Part shown: positions 18,002-27,303 of the stretch, piece by piece
How positions within the stretch are numbered: position 1 is the stretch's first letter
How the letters are laid out: each line of letters opens with the position of its first letter
From: JANPBY01 sp963851405
GTDB lineage: Bacteria; Actinomycetota; Actinomycetes; DATJPE01
NCBI GenBank assembly: GCA_963851405.1
Contig: CAWKPB010000005.1
Span: 481,294-545,293 of the forward strand
Reading direction: 5' to 3'
DNA length: 64,000 nucleotides
Made by a program: the position numbers and the translations under genes
The notes under the pieces: model-generated
Database searches by the model: none
The model's input: only the letters and a program-made list of their open reading frames with translations
What the model was told of the DNA's origin: nothing

Positions 18002-18616
18002 CTAGGTGGGCCGAAGCAGGAGTTCAGCTTGCTGTCGGCACAACTGCAGCAACTCCCGTCGGTTCAGTTCGGCCGAGCCGACGGTCAACTGGATCGACAA
18101 ACCGTCAATGGTGGCTGAGAGCAGTCGGGCGCTGAGTTCCGGGTCAGGTGTTTCGAAGCTCCCGCGGGCGCAGCCGTAGCCGATGACGTCGGCAAGCAGG
18201 ATGCGCCAAGCTGCGTCCAACTCGTCGTGGACCTTGGCGATCGCCGGGTCTTGGTACGCGCTGGTCCAGAGTTGGAACCACAGGACCCAGCCTGGATCGC
18301 GGCGCCCGCTCGCGGCGGACATGGCCACGAGGTGGTCCAGGCGCTCCCATGGGTCATCGATATCGCCCAACGACGCGGCGACCGCGGCGGCCAGGCCCTC
18401 CTCGCTGAGCCGGATCGCGCGGACCAGCAGATCCTCCTTAGTCGGGAAGTAGTAGGTGACGTGTCCCGAACCCATCCCGGCACGCTCCGCGACGTCGGAC
18501 ACCCTCACATTGGCGATCCCACGTTCGGCAATGGCTTCGGCCGCAGCGCGCACGATGGCCTCCTCGCGGGCTCGCCCCTTCGTTCGGCGGGTACGCGCCG
18601 GGCCTGCAGCACTCAC
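18002..18616 (-). CDS. TetR family regulator (BetI-like C-terminus)
   Basis: The 204-residue protein has a typical N-terminal TetR DNA-binding region: AIVRAAAEAIAERGIANVRV, SDVAERAGMGSGHVTYYFPTKEDLL. The C-terminal half (WVLWFQLWTSAYQDPAIAKVHDELDAAWR) resembles the BetI-type ligand domain. Its ATG overlaps the TGA of the agmatine deiminase gene, so it is translated with it and most likely controls the deiminase/urease locus, perhaps in response to a nitrogen compound such as a polyamine (inference). Confidence 0.85.
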   Translation of the reverse strand: MSAAGPARTRRTKGRAREEAIVRAAAEAIAERGIANVRVSDVAERAGMGSGHVTYYFPTKEDLLVRAIRLSEEGLAAAVAASLGDIDDPWERLDHLVAMSAASGRRDPGWVLWFQLWTSAYQDPAIAKVHDELDAAWRILLADVIGYGCARGSFETPDPELSARLLSATIDGLSIQLTVGSAELNRRELLQLCRQQAELLLRPT

Positions 18617-19638
18617 ATGGCGCCCTGGGGTATTTGTTGGGTGATGCAGTGCGGGCCACCGCCTCCGTACGCCAGGGCCTCACCCGGAACTGCCACGATC
18701 GACCGGTCTGGGTAGACCTCGGCCAGCCGGGCCAGGGCCAACTCGTCATTAGGGCTCCCGGTGACCGGGACGATCGCGGCCCCGTTGGCCAGGTAGTGGT
18801 TGACGTAGGAAACGCTCGGTTGGCTCCCCGGGTCGATCAGTTCAACGTCGAGACTGCGCCCGGCGGCGTCGACTGCTGCGCGTAGCACCGCCAGGTTGTC
18901 TTGCGCGGGACCGTAGTCCGGGCCCCCCGGGTCCGACGTGGACTCCAGCAACACTCGGCCGGGCGCGAGGTACTGGGCGACGCCGTCCACGTGCCCATCC
19001 GTGCCCTCCGGGCCCACATCCATCACATGTCCGTGCGGGAGCCAGATGATGGTCCGGACGCCCAGGTAGTCGGACAAGATCGATTCGAGCTGGTCGCGGC
19101 TGAGGTGGCTGTTGCGATTGGGGTTGAGTAGGCATTGCTCGGTCGTCAGCAGCGTCCCCTCGCCGTCAACGAAGAACGCGCCGCCCTCCAACACCATCGG
19201 AGCGGTGAATACGGGCAGCCCGAGCACTTCGCCCACCCGGGTCGCGAGCCGCGCGTCGTCGTCATGGGGGTCCCATCGCCCGCCCCACGCGTTGAACCCG
19301 AACTGAACAACCGCCGACTTCCCGCTCGGGTCTTGGACAAAGATCGGCCCGCTGTCTCTGGCCCAGGAGTCGTTGATGGGGATCTCCAGCGCATCGACTC
19401 CGCTCCCGCAGTGGTCACGCACCTCGTCGGCGTCCCCGGGGTTGCACACCATCAGCACCGGTTCGAAGGCTGCGATCGCCGAAGCGACCGTCGCGTAGTC
19501 CTGCTTGGCTTCGGCGAAGCGGTCGCCCCACAGCTGTTTGCGGGTCGGCCACGCCATCAAGCACCCCGCATGCGGAGCCCATTCGGCAGGCATCGAAAAA
19601 CCCTCGGAACTGGGTGAGCCACGCAACTGAACCGACAT
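18613..19638 (-). CDS. aguA: agmatine deiminase / PAD-family amidinotransferase
   Basis: The 341-residue protein matches the agmatine deiminase family: PAEWAPHAGCLMAWP near the N-terminus, SWARDSGPIFV near residue 95, LEGGAFFVDGEG near 150, GHVDGVAQY near 215, and the catalytic Cys in YGGGGPHCITQQIPQ near residue 331. The enzyme converts agmatine to N-carbamoylputrescine and ammonia in the cytosol. A clear ribosome site (AAAGGAG) precedes ATG 19638. It is divergent from the urease genes 100 bases away; together they suggest scavenging of nitrogen from guanidino or ureido compounds. Confidence 0.85.
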   Translation of the reverse strand: MSVQLRGSPSSEGFSMPAEWAPHAGCLMAWPTRKQLWGDRFAEAKQDYATVASAIAAFEPVLMVCNPGDADEVRDHCGSGVDALEIPINDSWARDSGPIFVQDPSGKSAVVQFGFNAWGGRWDPHDDDARLATRVGEVLGLPVFTAPMVLEGGAFFVDGEGTLLTTEQCLLNPNRNSHLSRDQLESILSDYLGVRTIIWLPHGHVMDVGPEGTDGHVDGVAQYLAPGRVLLESTSDPGGPDYGPAQDNLAVLRAAVDAAGRSLDVELIDPGSQPSVSYVNHYLANGAAIVPVTGSPNDELALARLAEVYPDRSIVAVPGEALAYGGGGPHCITQQIPQGAM

Positions 19639-19738
19639 GGGTACTCCTTTGACCGGGGGTGGTCCTGCTCACTATATTGGATGAAAACCAAAGTTCTCCC
19701 TCCTGTCGGGGGAACGTCGTTCGGCCGATGGGACGCGG

Positions 19739-20365
19739 ATGAACCTGGCACCCACAGAACTTGCTCGGCTGCTGGTCTTCCAGGTTGCGGAACTGGCCCG
19801 ACGCAACCGTGCTGCAGGGCTTCGTCTCAATGCTCCGGAAGCCATCGCCGTCGCCTGCGATGAGATGCATCTGGCGGCCCGCGCTGGCGCCAGCTTCGAG
19901 CAGGTTCAGGTGGCGGGGCGGCGCTCGGTGCAGCCAGATGACCTCATGGACGGAGTGGTCGACCTGATCGGCGAAATCAGGCTGGAGGTTCTGCTCGCCG
20001 AGGGAACTCGCCTCGTCGTGCTGCGTGATCTGGGTCGACCGACGGGGGAGTCGGACGCGAGTGGATCCACGGATGGGGAAACGGCATCTCCTGGAGCCGT
20101 ACGGCTGGGAGATGGCGCAATCACGTTGAACGCCGGGCAGCCGGTGGTCAAGGTCGCCGTTCACAACACCTCCGATCATCCCGTTCGGGTGTCGTCACAC
20201 TTTCCCTTTGACCGCGTTCAGGCCCGTCTGGTCTTCGATCGCGCGGCCGCCAGGGACTGCCGCCTCGACATCCCTGCCGGCGACACGCTCTTGTGGGAGC
20301 CGGGGCAGATGCGCACCGTGCGTTTGGTGCGGGTCTCGGCCGCCGCCTCCGAGGCGGGTGCTTGA
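19739..20365 (+). CDS. ureAB: urease gamma and beta subunits fused
   Basis: Residues 1-100 match the urease gamma subunit (LRLNAPEAIAVACDEMHLAARAG, DDLMDGVVDLIGEIRLEVLL). Residues about 110-208 match the beta subunit (LNAGQPVVKVAVHNTSDHPVRVSSHFPFDRVQ, RLDIPAGDTLLWEPGQ). The order gamma-beta in one chain is known in several bacteria. The beta part retains the HF and R residues of the family, although the usual glycine-rich pattern GSHFHFFEVN is altered to SSHFPFDRVQ. The stop overlaps the ATG of ureC by one base, indicating a coupled unit. Confidence 0.88.
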   Translation: MNLAPTELARLLVFQVAELARRNRAAGLRLNAPEAIAVACDEMHLAARAGASFEQVQVAGRRSVQPDDLMDGVVDLIGEIRLEVLLAEGTRLVVLRDLGRPTGESDASGSTDGETASPGAVRLGDGAITLNAGQPVVKVAVHNTSDHPVRVSSHFPFDRVQARLVFDRAAARDCRLDIPAGDTLLWEPGQMRTVRLVRVSAAASEAGA

Positions 20366-22080
20366 TGTCGTCCCAGATGTCTCGCGAGCAGTACAACGCG
20401 CGCTACGGGCCTACAACTGGCGATCAGGTGCGTCTGGCTGACACTGATCTTTGGGTCACTGTCGAAGACGACCACGTCGGGTACGGCGACGAGCCCCTAT
20501 GGGGTTACGGGAAGAACATCCGCTCACGGATGACCCAATCCGACCGTGCCACGGCCGACAGCGAACTCGACGTCGTCGTGGCCGGGGTGTTGGTGATCGA
20601 TCCCTATCTGGGAGTCGTCAAGACCAACATCGGCATCAAGGACGGGCGGATCGTTGGCGTCGGGCGGGCCGGGAGCCCCGATCTAACGGTGGGTGTCGAC
20701 ATGGTCATCGGGCCGAACACGCTGCCGATCATGGGGTACGGGCTGATCGCCACTGCGGGAGCGGTGGACAGCCACGTCCATCTCATCACCCCCAAGCTGG
20801 TCCCGTCGGCCCTCTCCGCAGGCGTCACGACCCTGATCACAGCGGGTTTCGAGGAACCACCGATGGCCATGGGCATCACGCTGCGGGCCTTCGAGCACCT
20901 CCCGATCAACATCGGGTTGCAGGCCAGCGCGCGCACGGACGTCCCGAGCTCCGCTGACCGGGTGATCGCGGCGGGCGCTGTCGGCTTGAAGATCCATGAG
21001 GACTGGGGCGCCTACCCGGAAGTCATCGACGCGACCCTGGATCAAGCCGAGGACCACGACATCGCCGTCAGCATGCACACCGACTCGCTGAACGAATCGG
21101 CCCAACTAACTGAGACCGTCGAGGCCATCGCCGGTCGCGCCGTCCACGCGTATCACGTGGAAGGAGCCGGGGGAGGACACATCCCCGACGTGATGGGGCT
21201 GGTCGCCGAACCGAACATCATCTGCTCGTCGACCACGCCGACACTGCCGTACGGGACCGCCACCGCAGCCGAGCACCGAGAGATGATCCTGGCCGTCCAT
21301 GGGGGCAACCCTTCGGTTCCCGCAGACGTCGCTGCCGCTGATGAGCGCGTACGAGGAACCACGATGGCCGCCGAAGGACCGCTGCACGAGTTGGGTGCGA
21401 TCTCCATCATCAACAGCGATTCCCAGGGAATGGGCCGGATCGGCGAGACCGTCCGACGAACCTTCCAGTTGGCCCATCAGATGAAGGCGTGGAGTGACTC
21501 AGTCGATGCCGAAGGGCTCCCCGGGTCCCCGGCCGGGGATGGTCTTGATCACCGGAATGGAGACAACCGCCAAGTGATGAAGTACCTCGCAAAGATCACA
21601 GCAGAGCCAGCGCTGGTGCACGGCATGGCGCACGAGGTTGGATCACTGCGTCCTGGCCGGCAGGCTGACATCGTCTTGTGGGCCCCCTCGGCGTTCGGGG
21701 TGAAGCCCTTGCTCGTACTCAAGGCCGGGCATTTCGCCTGGGGGGCAGTCGGCGAGGGGAATGCCTCGATCGAGGATTGCCAGCCGGTCTTGTCCGTCGG
21801 CCATTGGGCGGCCATGGGAGCTGCGCCCGCGACGGTGGGAACAACTTTCGTCTCGCAGGTGTCTTTGGACCGAGGAATCAAGGATGAACTCGCCAGTCGA
21901 CGCCGATTCGTCGCCGTATCGAGGACTCGTGAGGTCCGTCGGGATTCGCTGGTGTGGAACACGATGACGCCGCAGGTTCACGTGGACCCGGGGGACGGGT
22001 CGGTGTGGTTGGGAGATCGACGGTTGACGTCACGCCCAGCCAGCCAGGTGCCGCTCAACCGCCGATACTTCCTGCACTGA
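20365..22080 (+). CDS. ureC: divergent urease alpha subunit lacking the flap cysteine
   Basis: At 571 residues this has normal UreC length. The nickel ligands are present: HVH near 137-139, the carbamylated lysine in GLKIHEDWG near 209, the His in SMHTDSLNES, HVEGAGGGH, and the Asp in INSDSQGMGR. The mobile flap, normally MVCHHL, reads LAVHGG here: the cysteine is Val (about 311), the following His (about 312) is kept, and the second His is Gly. Loss of the Cys lowers but need not abolish activity in the Klebsiella enzyme. No ureD, E, F or G gene follows. It may therefore need maturation proteins encoded elsewhere, or act on another substrate. Confidence 0.9.
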   Translation: MSSQMSREQYNARYGPTTGDQVRLADTDLWVTVEDDHVGYGDEPLWGYGKNIRSRMTQSDRATADSELDVVVAGVLVIDPYLGVVKTNIGIKDGRIVGVGRAGSPDLTVGVDMVIGPNTLPIMGYGLIATAGAVDSHVHLITPKLVPSALSAGVTTLITAGFEEPPMAMGITLRAFEHLPINIGLQASARTDVPSSADRVIAAGAVGLKIHEDWGAYPEVIDATLDQAEDHDIAVSMHTDSLNESAQLTETVEAIAGRAVHAYHVEGAGGGHIPDVMGLVAEPNIICSSTTPTLPYGTATAAEHREMILAVHGGNPSVPADVAAADERVRGTTMAAEGPLHELGAISIINSDSQGMGRIGETVRRTFQLAHQMKAWSDSVDAEGLPGSPAGDGLDHRNGDNRQVMKYLAKITAEPALVHGMAHEVGSLRPGRQADIVLWAPSAFGVKPLLVLKAGHFAWGAVGEGNASIEDCQPVLSVGHWAAMGAAPATVGTTFVSQVSLDRGIKDELASRRRFVAVSRTREVRRDSLVWNTMTPQVHVDPGDGSVWLGDRRLTSRPASQVPLNRRYFLH

Positions 22081-22134
22081 CGCGGGCTCGGACCCTCGAT
22101 CCCGCACGCCGGTCTGCGCCACCGGCCGCGGGCC

Positions 22135-22896
22135 TTACGGGTTTGCGGCTACCGCGCACAGGACCACCACGACGAAGCAGGCCAACTCGATGGCTCCGAT
22201 CATCCCGGCACGAAGCGGCTGGCGCCCCACAGCGAAGGCACGAACCGCAAGGACGGCGAAGGCCACGATCAGCCAAAGCCCGGCCGGCCACCCCCAGGCT
22301 GCGCCGAGCCCCACAGACAGGGCCAGGCTGGCGAGGGCGAAGGTCTGCGACGCGCGTCGGTAGGCCGGGTTTCTTCGCTCCCGGATCAGGGCTTTGACGT
22401 GCAGAGTTGATCCAAAGAGGACCAAGGCGCAAACCATGACCAAGCCCCAGACCTGACCCGGGATCTGGACGCCCGGCAGGGCGCCCTCGCCCCCAGCAGC
22501 TACGGTCCAGGTGACCGCAACCATGAGCGAGCACTCAACGACGAAAACCGCGTCGTTGGTCAGGGCACGCTCATCATGCCGGCGGGCGTACACGACGTTG
22601 ACCAAGAACAAGGCCACATAGAGCAGGCCGACCCAGACCAGCCATGGTCGCCACACGACCAGTGCAGCCGAGGCCGGGACAAAGATCAGCAGCCAGAGGA
22701 GCAGAGGGCGCCGGAATCTTTGGTTGCGCTTTGCTCGAATCAGGCCGAGCGCGGCGTAGGAGAGCGGGTAGGCCGCGACCCAGGCGATACCCAACACGAT
22801 GAGCAGGGGCGACCACGGTGCCTGGGTTGCGCCGAGCGCCAGGGGGAGCGCGAGGAACGCCCAGGCGCCGTGTTGGGGCGGGATGTATGAGCTCAC
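22135..22896 (-). CDS. YwiC-like membrane protein
   Basis: The 253-residue product starts with IPPQHGAWAFLALPLALG, the signature of the YwiC-like family, and has about eight hydrophobic segments with a charged loop YARRHDERALTNDAVF near residue 110. The family has no established function; some members sit near nitrate-respiration genes, but none are seen here. It ends 55 bases after the convergent urease gene. Confidence 0.8.
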   Translation of the reverse strand: MSSYIPPQHGAWAFLALPLALGATQAPWSPLLIVLGIAWVAAYPLSYAALGLIRAKRNQRFRRPLLLWLLIFVPASAALVVWRPWLVWVGLLYVALFLVNVVYARRHDERALTNDAVFVVECSLMVAVTWTVAAGGEGALPGVQIPGQVWGLVMVCALVLFGSTLHVKALIRERRNPAYRRASQTFALASLALSVGLGAAWGWPAGLWLIVAFAVLAVRAFAVGRQPLRAGMIGAIELACFVVVVLCAVAANP

Positions 22897-22963
22897 GATG
22901 ACCAGGGTCTCTGAGCCGCGAATGCGCTACGGCTCAGAGATCCCGCTGGCAAGCAATCGTGGG

Positions 22964-23371
22964 CTACTCGACGCCCTGGGTGATGTCTCGTCCGTGGACG
23001 GTCAAGGCCCAGATGACGAAGATGTCGATCGCCAGAATGCAGACGCCCCAGATCGGGTAATACGGCAACCAGGCGAAAGCGACGATGCCGCTGATCCCGG
23101 CGAGGATCACCCCGACGGTCCGCGCCCAGACTGCGCCGTTCAACACGGCGAGACCGGCGAGCCCGACCAGGATGCCGAGGAGGAGGTGGACCCAGCCCCA
23201 CGTAGAGGGATCGATCCGGAACACGTAGTTCTCGGTGACGACGAAGAAGTCGTCCTTGAGGACCGCCGCAAGACCGGCGATGAGCCACCACAGACCCATC
23301 AGCATCATCATCACGGACGCAAAAACGGTCCAGCCCACAGCCGCGCCGCTTGGCTCCTTATGGTCGGTCAT
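22964..23371 (-). CDS. DUF7144-type four-helix membrane protein
   Basis: About 135 residues with four hydrophobic segments and the phrases GWTVFASVMMMLMGLWWLIAG (shortened here to its core VFASVMMMLMG), IDPSTWGWVHLLLG and LPYYPIWGVCILAIDIFVIWAL. This is the common small actinobacterial membrane protein now classed as DUF7144; the role is unknown. The ATG at 23371 is chosen because AGGGA lies about 7 bases upstream. Confidence 0.75.
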   Translation of the reverse strand: MTDHKEPSGAAVGWTVFASVMMMLMGLWWLIAGLAAVLKDDFFVVTENYVFRIDPSTWGWVHLLLGILVGLAGLAVLNGAVWARTVGVILAGISGIVAFAWLPYYPIWGVCILAIDIFVIWALTVHGRDITQGVE

Positions 23372-23643
23372 GTCGGTTCCCTTCATCTAGTCCTGCCCCG
23401 TCGCGGTTGCCGCTCGCCCTATTGGGCGACGAGCAACGCCAACGAAATGACTCTACGGCTGCGTCGCTGAGTCGGGTGAACGCACACTCCGGCAGCAGCA
23501 CACGGATCGAGCCTCAGGAGGTTGATCCGCGCTCGGATTCCCGAGTACAAGACGCCTCGTGAGACGATGACGGCGGTCGAGACCCCGCTTCACGTGTTGG
23601 TCTGATCGCGCATCGCCAGCACCCGCAGCCGTGAAGGACTCGC

Positions 23644-24708
23644 ATGACCACCACCGCAGATGAGAGCCGCTCTGAGCGAGCGGCGCTACCCGGCAACGTC
23701 AGCTTCCGGCACACGAACGCAGCCATCCTGTCCGTGACCGCCGTGGACGCGCCGATCGTCGTCACGTCGGCGTCCTTCGACGAACAGTTGGCTGAGACCT
23801 ATGAGCGCACCGGTGTACGTCCGGGCATGCTCTCGGCAGTCGCCGGTATCGAGGAGCGGCGCTGGTGGACCGAGGACGTGAGCTTCGTCGATGCCGCGGC
23901 GATGGCCGGGGCCAAAGCCATCGCCGAGTCGGGCATTGACCCTCGCCGGATCGGGCTGTTAATCGATTCCTCGGTGTGCCGCGACTACCTGGAGCCAAGC
24001 AAGGCCGTCTCAGTCCACCACCAGCTCGGCCTGGCGTCTGCGTGCATGAACTTCGACCTGTCGAACGCCTGCCTCGGCTTCGTCAACGCCATCCATTTGG
24101 CGTCCACGATGATCGACGCCGGGCACCTCGACCATGCGCTCATCGTCGACGGAGAAGGCAGCCGGCGAACCCAGGAGGCGACCTTGGAGCGGCTGTCGAG
24201 ACCCGAGACGACCGCTGACGACGTCTGGTCACAGTTCGCCTCCCTGACCCTCGGATCCGGGGGTACTGCCATGGTGCTTGGCAGGGCCGACGACCACCCG
24301 GAAGGCCATCGGGTCCTGGGTGGCACGACGCGGGCCGCGACCGAGCACCACCAGCTTTGTGTCGGCACGCTTGAGGACATGCGCACGGACTCCAAGGCGC
24401 TGTTCGCGGCCGGCGTCCAGCTGTCTGTTGAGTTGTGGGAAGAGGCGCGTTCCACCTTCGACTGGGGATCGATGGACCGATATGTCTCCCACCAGATCTC
24501 CAAGGTCCACTCGGCGGCCATCACCCAGGCGTTGAACATCGACCCGACCAAGGCGCCGAGCACGTTCCCGACCCGCGGAAACATCGGACCGGCGTCGGTG
24601 CCGTTCACGCTCGCTCGTGAGGTGGACACGCTCACGTCAGGCGATCGCGTGCTTCTCATGGGGATCGGGTCGGGCATCAACGCATCCGCGCTCGAGATCG
24701 AGTGGTGA
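23644..24708 (+). CDS. oleA: OleA, 3-oxoacyl-ACP synthase III-like Claisen condensation enzyme
   Basis: The 354-residue thiolase-fold protein has the active-site Cys in SNACLGFVNAI near residue 143, a HQISKVH segment near 285 and the Asn in RGNIGPASVP near 318, the Cys-His-Asn triad of KAS III enzymes. Membership in OleA instead of FabH rests on length, the KAS-III-like ends and above all the following oleBC and oleD genes. OleA joins two fatty acyl-CoAs to a beta-keto acid, the first step of long-chain olefin synthesis. Its end overlaps the GTG of oleBC. Confidence 0.88.
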   Translation: MTTTADESRSERAALPGNVSFRHTNAAILSVTAVDAPIVVTSASFDEQLAETYERTGVRPGMLSAVAGIEERRWWTEDVSFVDAAAMAGAKAIAESGIDPRRIGLLIDSSVCRDYLEPSKAVSVHHQLGLASACMNFDLSNACLGFVNAIHLASTMIDAGHLDHALIVDGEGSRRTQEATLERLSRPETTADDVWSQFASLTLGSGGTAMVLGRADDHPEGHRVLGGTTRAATEHHQLCVGTLEDMRTDSKALFAAGVQLSVELWEEARSTFDWGSMDRYVSHQISKVHSAAITQALNIDPTKAPSTFPTRGNIGPASVPFTLAREVDTLTSGDRVLLMGIGSGINASALEIEW

Positions 24709-27290
24709 TCGCGGCCTCCCTGCCGCCTCCCGACCTTGTCGGCCTCGACCCGTCGTGGTCCCGCCTGGTCACGATCACGGATCTGGACCGCGCGCGCCGC
24801 GAGTTCCATCTGCTGGACAGCGGGCAGGTCGACGGTCAGCTCGGGACTGTGCTGTGCGTCCACGGCAACCCGACCTGGTCCTACCTGTGGCGTGGTCTGG
24901 TCGCGGATCCGCCGACCGGCTGGCGAGTCATCGCGGTGGACCAACTCGGGATGGGTTGGTCCGAGCGGCTCGATTCGGTGCGCCGCCTGGCCGACCGGGT
25001 GGACGATCTGGGTCGCCTGACGTCGGCACTCGGCCTGGACGGTCCCGTAGTCACGGTTGCCCATGATTGGGGCGGTCCGGTGTCCTTGGGATGGGCCCTG
25101 GCCCATGCGGATCAGCTTGCGGGGGTGGTGTTGACCAATACCGGCGTCCACCAGCCGCCCGGCTCCGCAGCGCCCCGCCTGATCAGGATGGCGCGCTCGC
25201 CCGTCCTCCTTGATTTCACCTGTCGCGCCACCCCGGTCTTCGTCCGCGGGACAACCGGCCTGTCGCGCCCGCGCCCGCCGAAACATGTCAGGGACGCTTT
25301 CGCAGCGCCGTACCGGAGTCGGCTACGGCGGCGAGCGATCGGCGACTTTGTCGCGGACATCCCACTCGAGGCCGAGCACCCCTCGACGTCCGCGCTGGAC
25401 GAAATCGCCGAAGGGGTTCGAGGGCTGTCGGTTCCGGTGCTGCTGGCCTGGGGTCCGTCTGACCCCGTGTTCTCTGACCGCTACCTGCGCGATCTGGTGG
25501 AGCGGATGCCACACGCTGACGTCCATCGCTACGAAGGGGCGTCGCACCTGGTGACTGAGGACGCCCCCGCGGCCATTGGCGATATCAAGTGCTGGATTGA
25601 ACAACTCCCGCGAGACCCGGTCGCCACCGGCCAGGCACGGCCCGACGGGCCGGTGGGCCGGGAGGTGACTGAGGGCCGAAGGTCCATGCTCTCGGCGCTA
25701 GATGAACGAGCCAACGACCCCACGTCGGCGCAACAAGTCGCGGTCATCGAAGCCGGCGGGTCCGGTGCTTCGGCGACCTGGTGGCGTCTCAAGCAGGTCG
25801 TCGACGAGCTCGCCGCCGGCTTGGCTTCGCGGGGAGTCAGACCCGGTGACCGGGTTGCTCTGCTCGTCCCGCCCGGTCTTGATCTCACTGCTTCCATCTA
25901 CGCCTGCTGGCGCATCGGTGCCGTCGTCGTGGTTGCCGATGCGGGACTGGGAGTGCGAGGCCTCGCCCGGGCCCTGCGCGGGGCTTGGCCGAATCACATC
26001 ATCGCCGTCGAGCGAGGGCTAGTTGCCGCACGACTGCTCGGGATCGGAGGACGGCGGTTCGCCGCAGGACGCCTTGGCCGACGCCGGGCTCGCCTGCTGG
26101 GCGCGGAGGCCACGCTGGCCGAGCTGGCGGTGGCTGGCCGTGCCGTTGATGGATTGGGAGTGTTGGCAGATGCGCCCACCCCCGAGGCTGAGGCGGCCGT
26201 GGTTTTCACCTCGGGCGCAACCGGTTCGGCCAAGGGTGTCGTCTATCGCCACCGGCAGGTCGAAGCCAACCGCGATGCCCTGATCGAGCTCTTCTCCATC
26301 ACCGCGGACGACCGGCTGGTCGCGGCCTTTGCCCCGTTCGCCTTGTACGGTCCCGCGCTGGGCATTCCGTCGGCCGCTCCGGACATGGACGTGACCAAAC
26401 CAGCCACGCTCGATGCCCCGCGCCTTTCGGCCGCGGTCGCCGCCCTGAATGCGACGTTGGTGTGGGCGTCGCCGGCCTCGCTGCGGAACGTCTGCTCGAC
26501 GGCCACCGAGCTGGACCAGGCGCAGCTCTCGGCTCTTCATTCGGTGCGACTGGTGATGAGTGCGGGTGCGCCGGTCCCCCTCGCGCTGCTTCAGGACGTG
26601 GGTCGGTTGTTTCCTGCGGCCGACCTACACACCCCGTACGGCATGACTGAGGTTCTGCCGGTCGCCGACATCGACGTCCATCAGCTCGCAGCCCTTCCCG
26701 ACGACCACGGAATTTGCGTAGGCCGCGCGGTAGCCGGCGCTGAGGTCCGCATCGACGAGTTGGACGAGTGGGGGCACCCGAAGCGCGGGGAGGACGCGAG
26801 GGAGGGAGTGACGGGCGAAGTCCTGGTGCGCGCACCGTGGGTGAAGGACCGATACGACCACCTGTCCGCTACCGAAGCGGCCACCAAGGACGGGGGGTGG
26901 CACCGAACGGGAGACGTCGGCCACCTGGACTCCCTGGGACGGCTATGGATCGAGGGCCGCCTCGTCCATGTCATCAGCACTGCCGCCGGACCGGTCACGC
27001 CGGTGGGCATCGAGCAGCGGATTGAGGCGCTTCCTTCGGTTTCTGCTGCAGCCGCGGTGGGCATTGGCCCCGAGGGCGGGCAGGTGATCATCGCCGTCGT
27101 CGTTGCGACCGCGGCGCAGAATCGGCGCGGATGTCTTGCGCCGCCGGAGCTGGCTGCTGAGGTGCGCTCCTCGGTGGAATGCGACGTGGCTGCTGTTCTG
27201 GTTCGGGACGCCCTGCCCGTCGATATCCGCCACAACTCCAAGGTGGACCGGGCCGCACTCAGCCGGTGGGCTGACCAGGTCCTCGCGTGA
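24702..27290 (+). CDS. oleBC: OleBC fusion: beta-lactone decarboxylase and beta-lactone synthetase
   Basis: Residues 1 to about 300 are an alpha/beta hydrolase close to haloalkane dehalogenases (VHGNPTWSYLWRGL, then AHDWGGPVSLGWA near 120 with nucleophile Asp), which is OleB. Residues about 330-862 are an AMP-ligase-like OleC with FTSGATGSAKGVVYRHRQ near 503, TPYGMTEVLP near 645 and a GDVGHLDSLGRLWIEGR near 740. OleC makes a beta-lactone from the beta-hydroxy acid; OleB removes CO2 to give a cis-olefin. OleBC fusions are known in actinobacteria such as Micrococcus. The gene overlaps oleA and is 13 bases before oleD. Confidence 0.92.
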   Translation: MVIAASLPPPDLVGLDPSWSRLVTITDLDRARREFHLLDSGQVDGQLGTVLCVHGNPTWSYLWRGLVADPPTGWRVIAVDQLGMGWSERLDSVRRLADRVDDLGRLTSALGLDGPVVTVAHDWGGPVSLGWALAHADQLAGVVLTNTGVHQPPGSAAPRLIRMARSPVLLDFTCRATPVFVRGTTGLSRPRPPKHVRDAFAAPYRSRLRRRAIGDFVADIPLEAEHPSTSALDEIAEGVRGLSVPVLLAWGPSDPVFSDRYLRDLVERMPHADVHRYEGASHLVTEDAPAAIGDIKCWIEQLPRDPVATGQARPDGPVGREVTEGRRSMLSALDERANDPTSAQQVAVIEAGGSGASATWWRLKQVVDELAAGLASRGVRPGDRVALLVPPGLDLTASIYACWRIGAVVVVADAGLGVRGLARALRGAWPNHIIAVERGLVAARLLGIGGRRFAAGRLGRRRARLLGAEATLAELAVAGRAVDGLGVLADAPTPEAEAAVVFTSGATGSAKGVVYRHRQVEANRDALIELFSITADDRLVAAFAPFALYGPALGIPSAAPDMDVTKPATLDAPRLSAAVAALNATLVWASPASLRNVCSTATELDQAQLSALHSVRLVMSAGAPVPLALLQDVGRLFPAADLHTPYGMTEVLPVADIDVHQLAALPDDHGICVGRAVAGAEVRIDELDEWGHPKRGEDAREGVTGEVLVRAPWVKDRYDHLSATEAATKDGGWHRTGDVGHLDSLGRLWIEGRLVHVISTAAGPVTPVGIEQRIEALPSVSAAAAVGIGPEGGQVIIAVVVATAAQNRRGCLAPPELAAEVRSSVECDVAAVLVRDALPVDIRHNSKVDRAALSRWADQVLA

Positions 27291-27303
27291 CGGACCGACG
27301 GCC

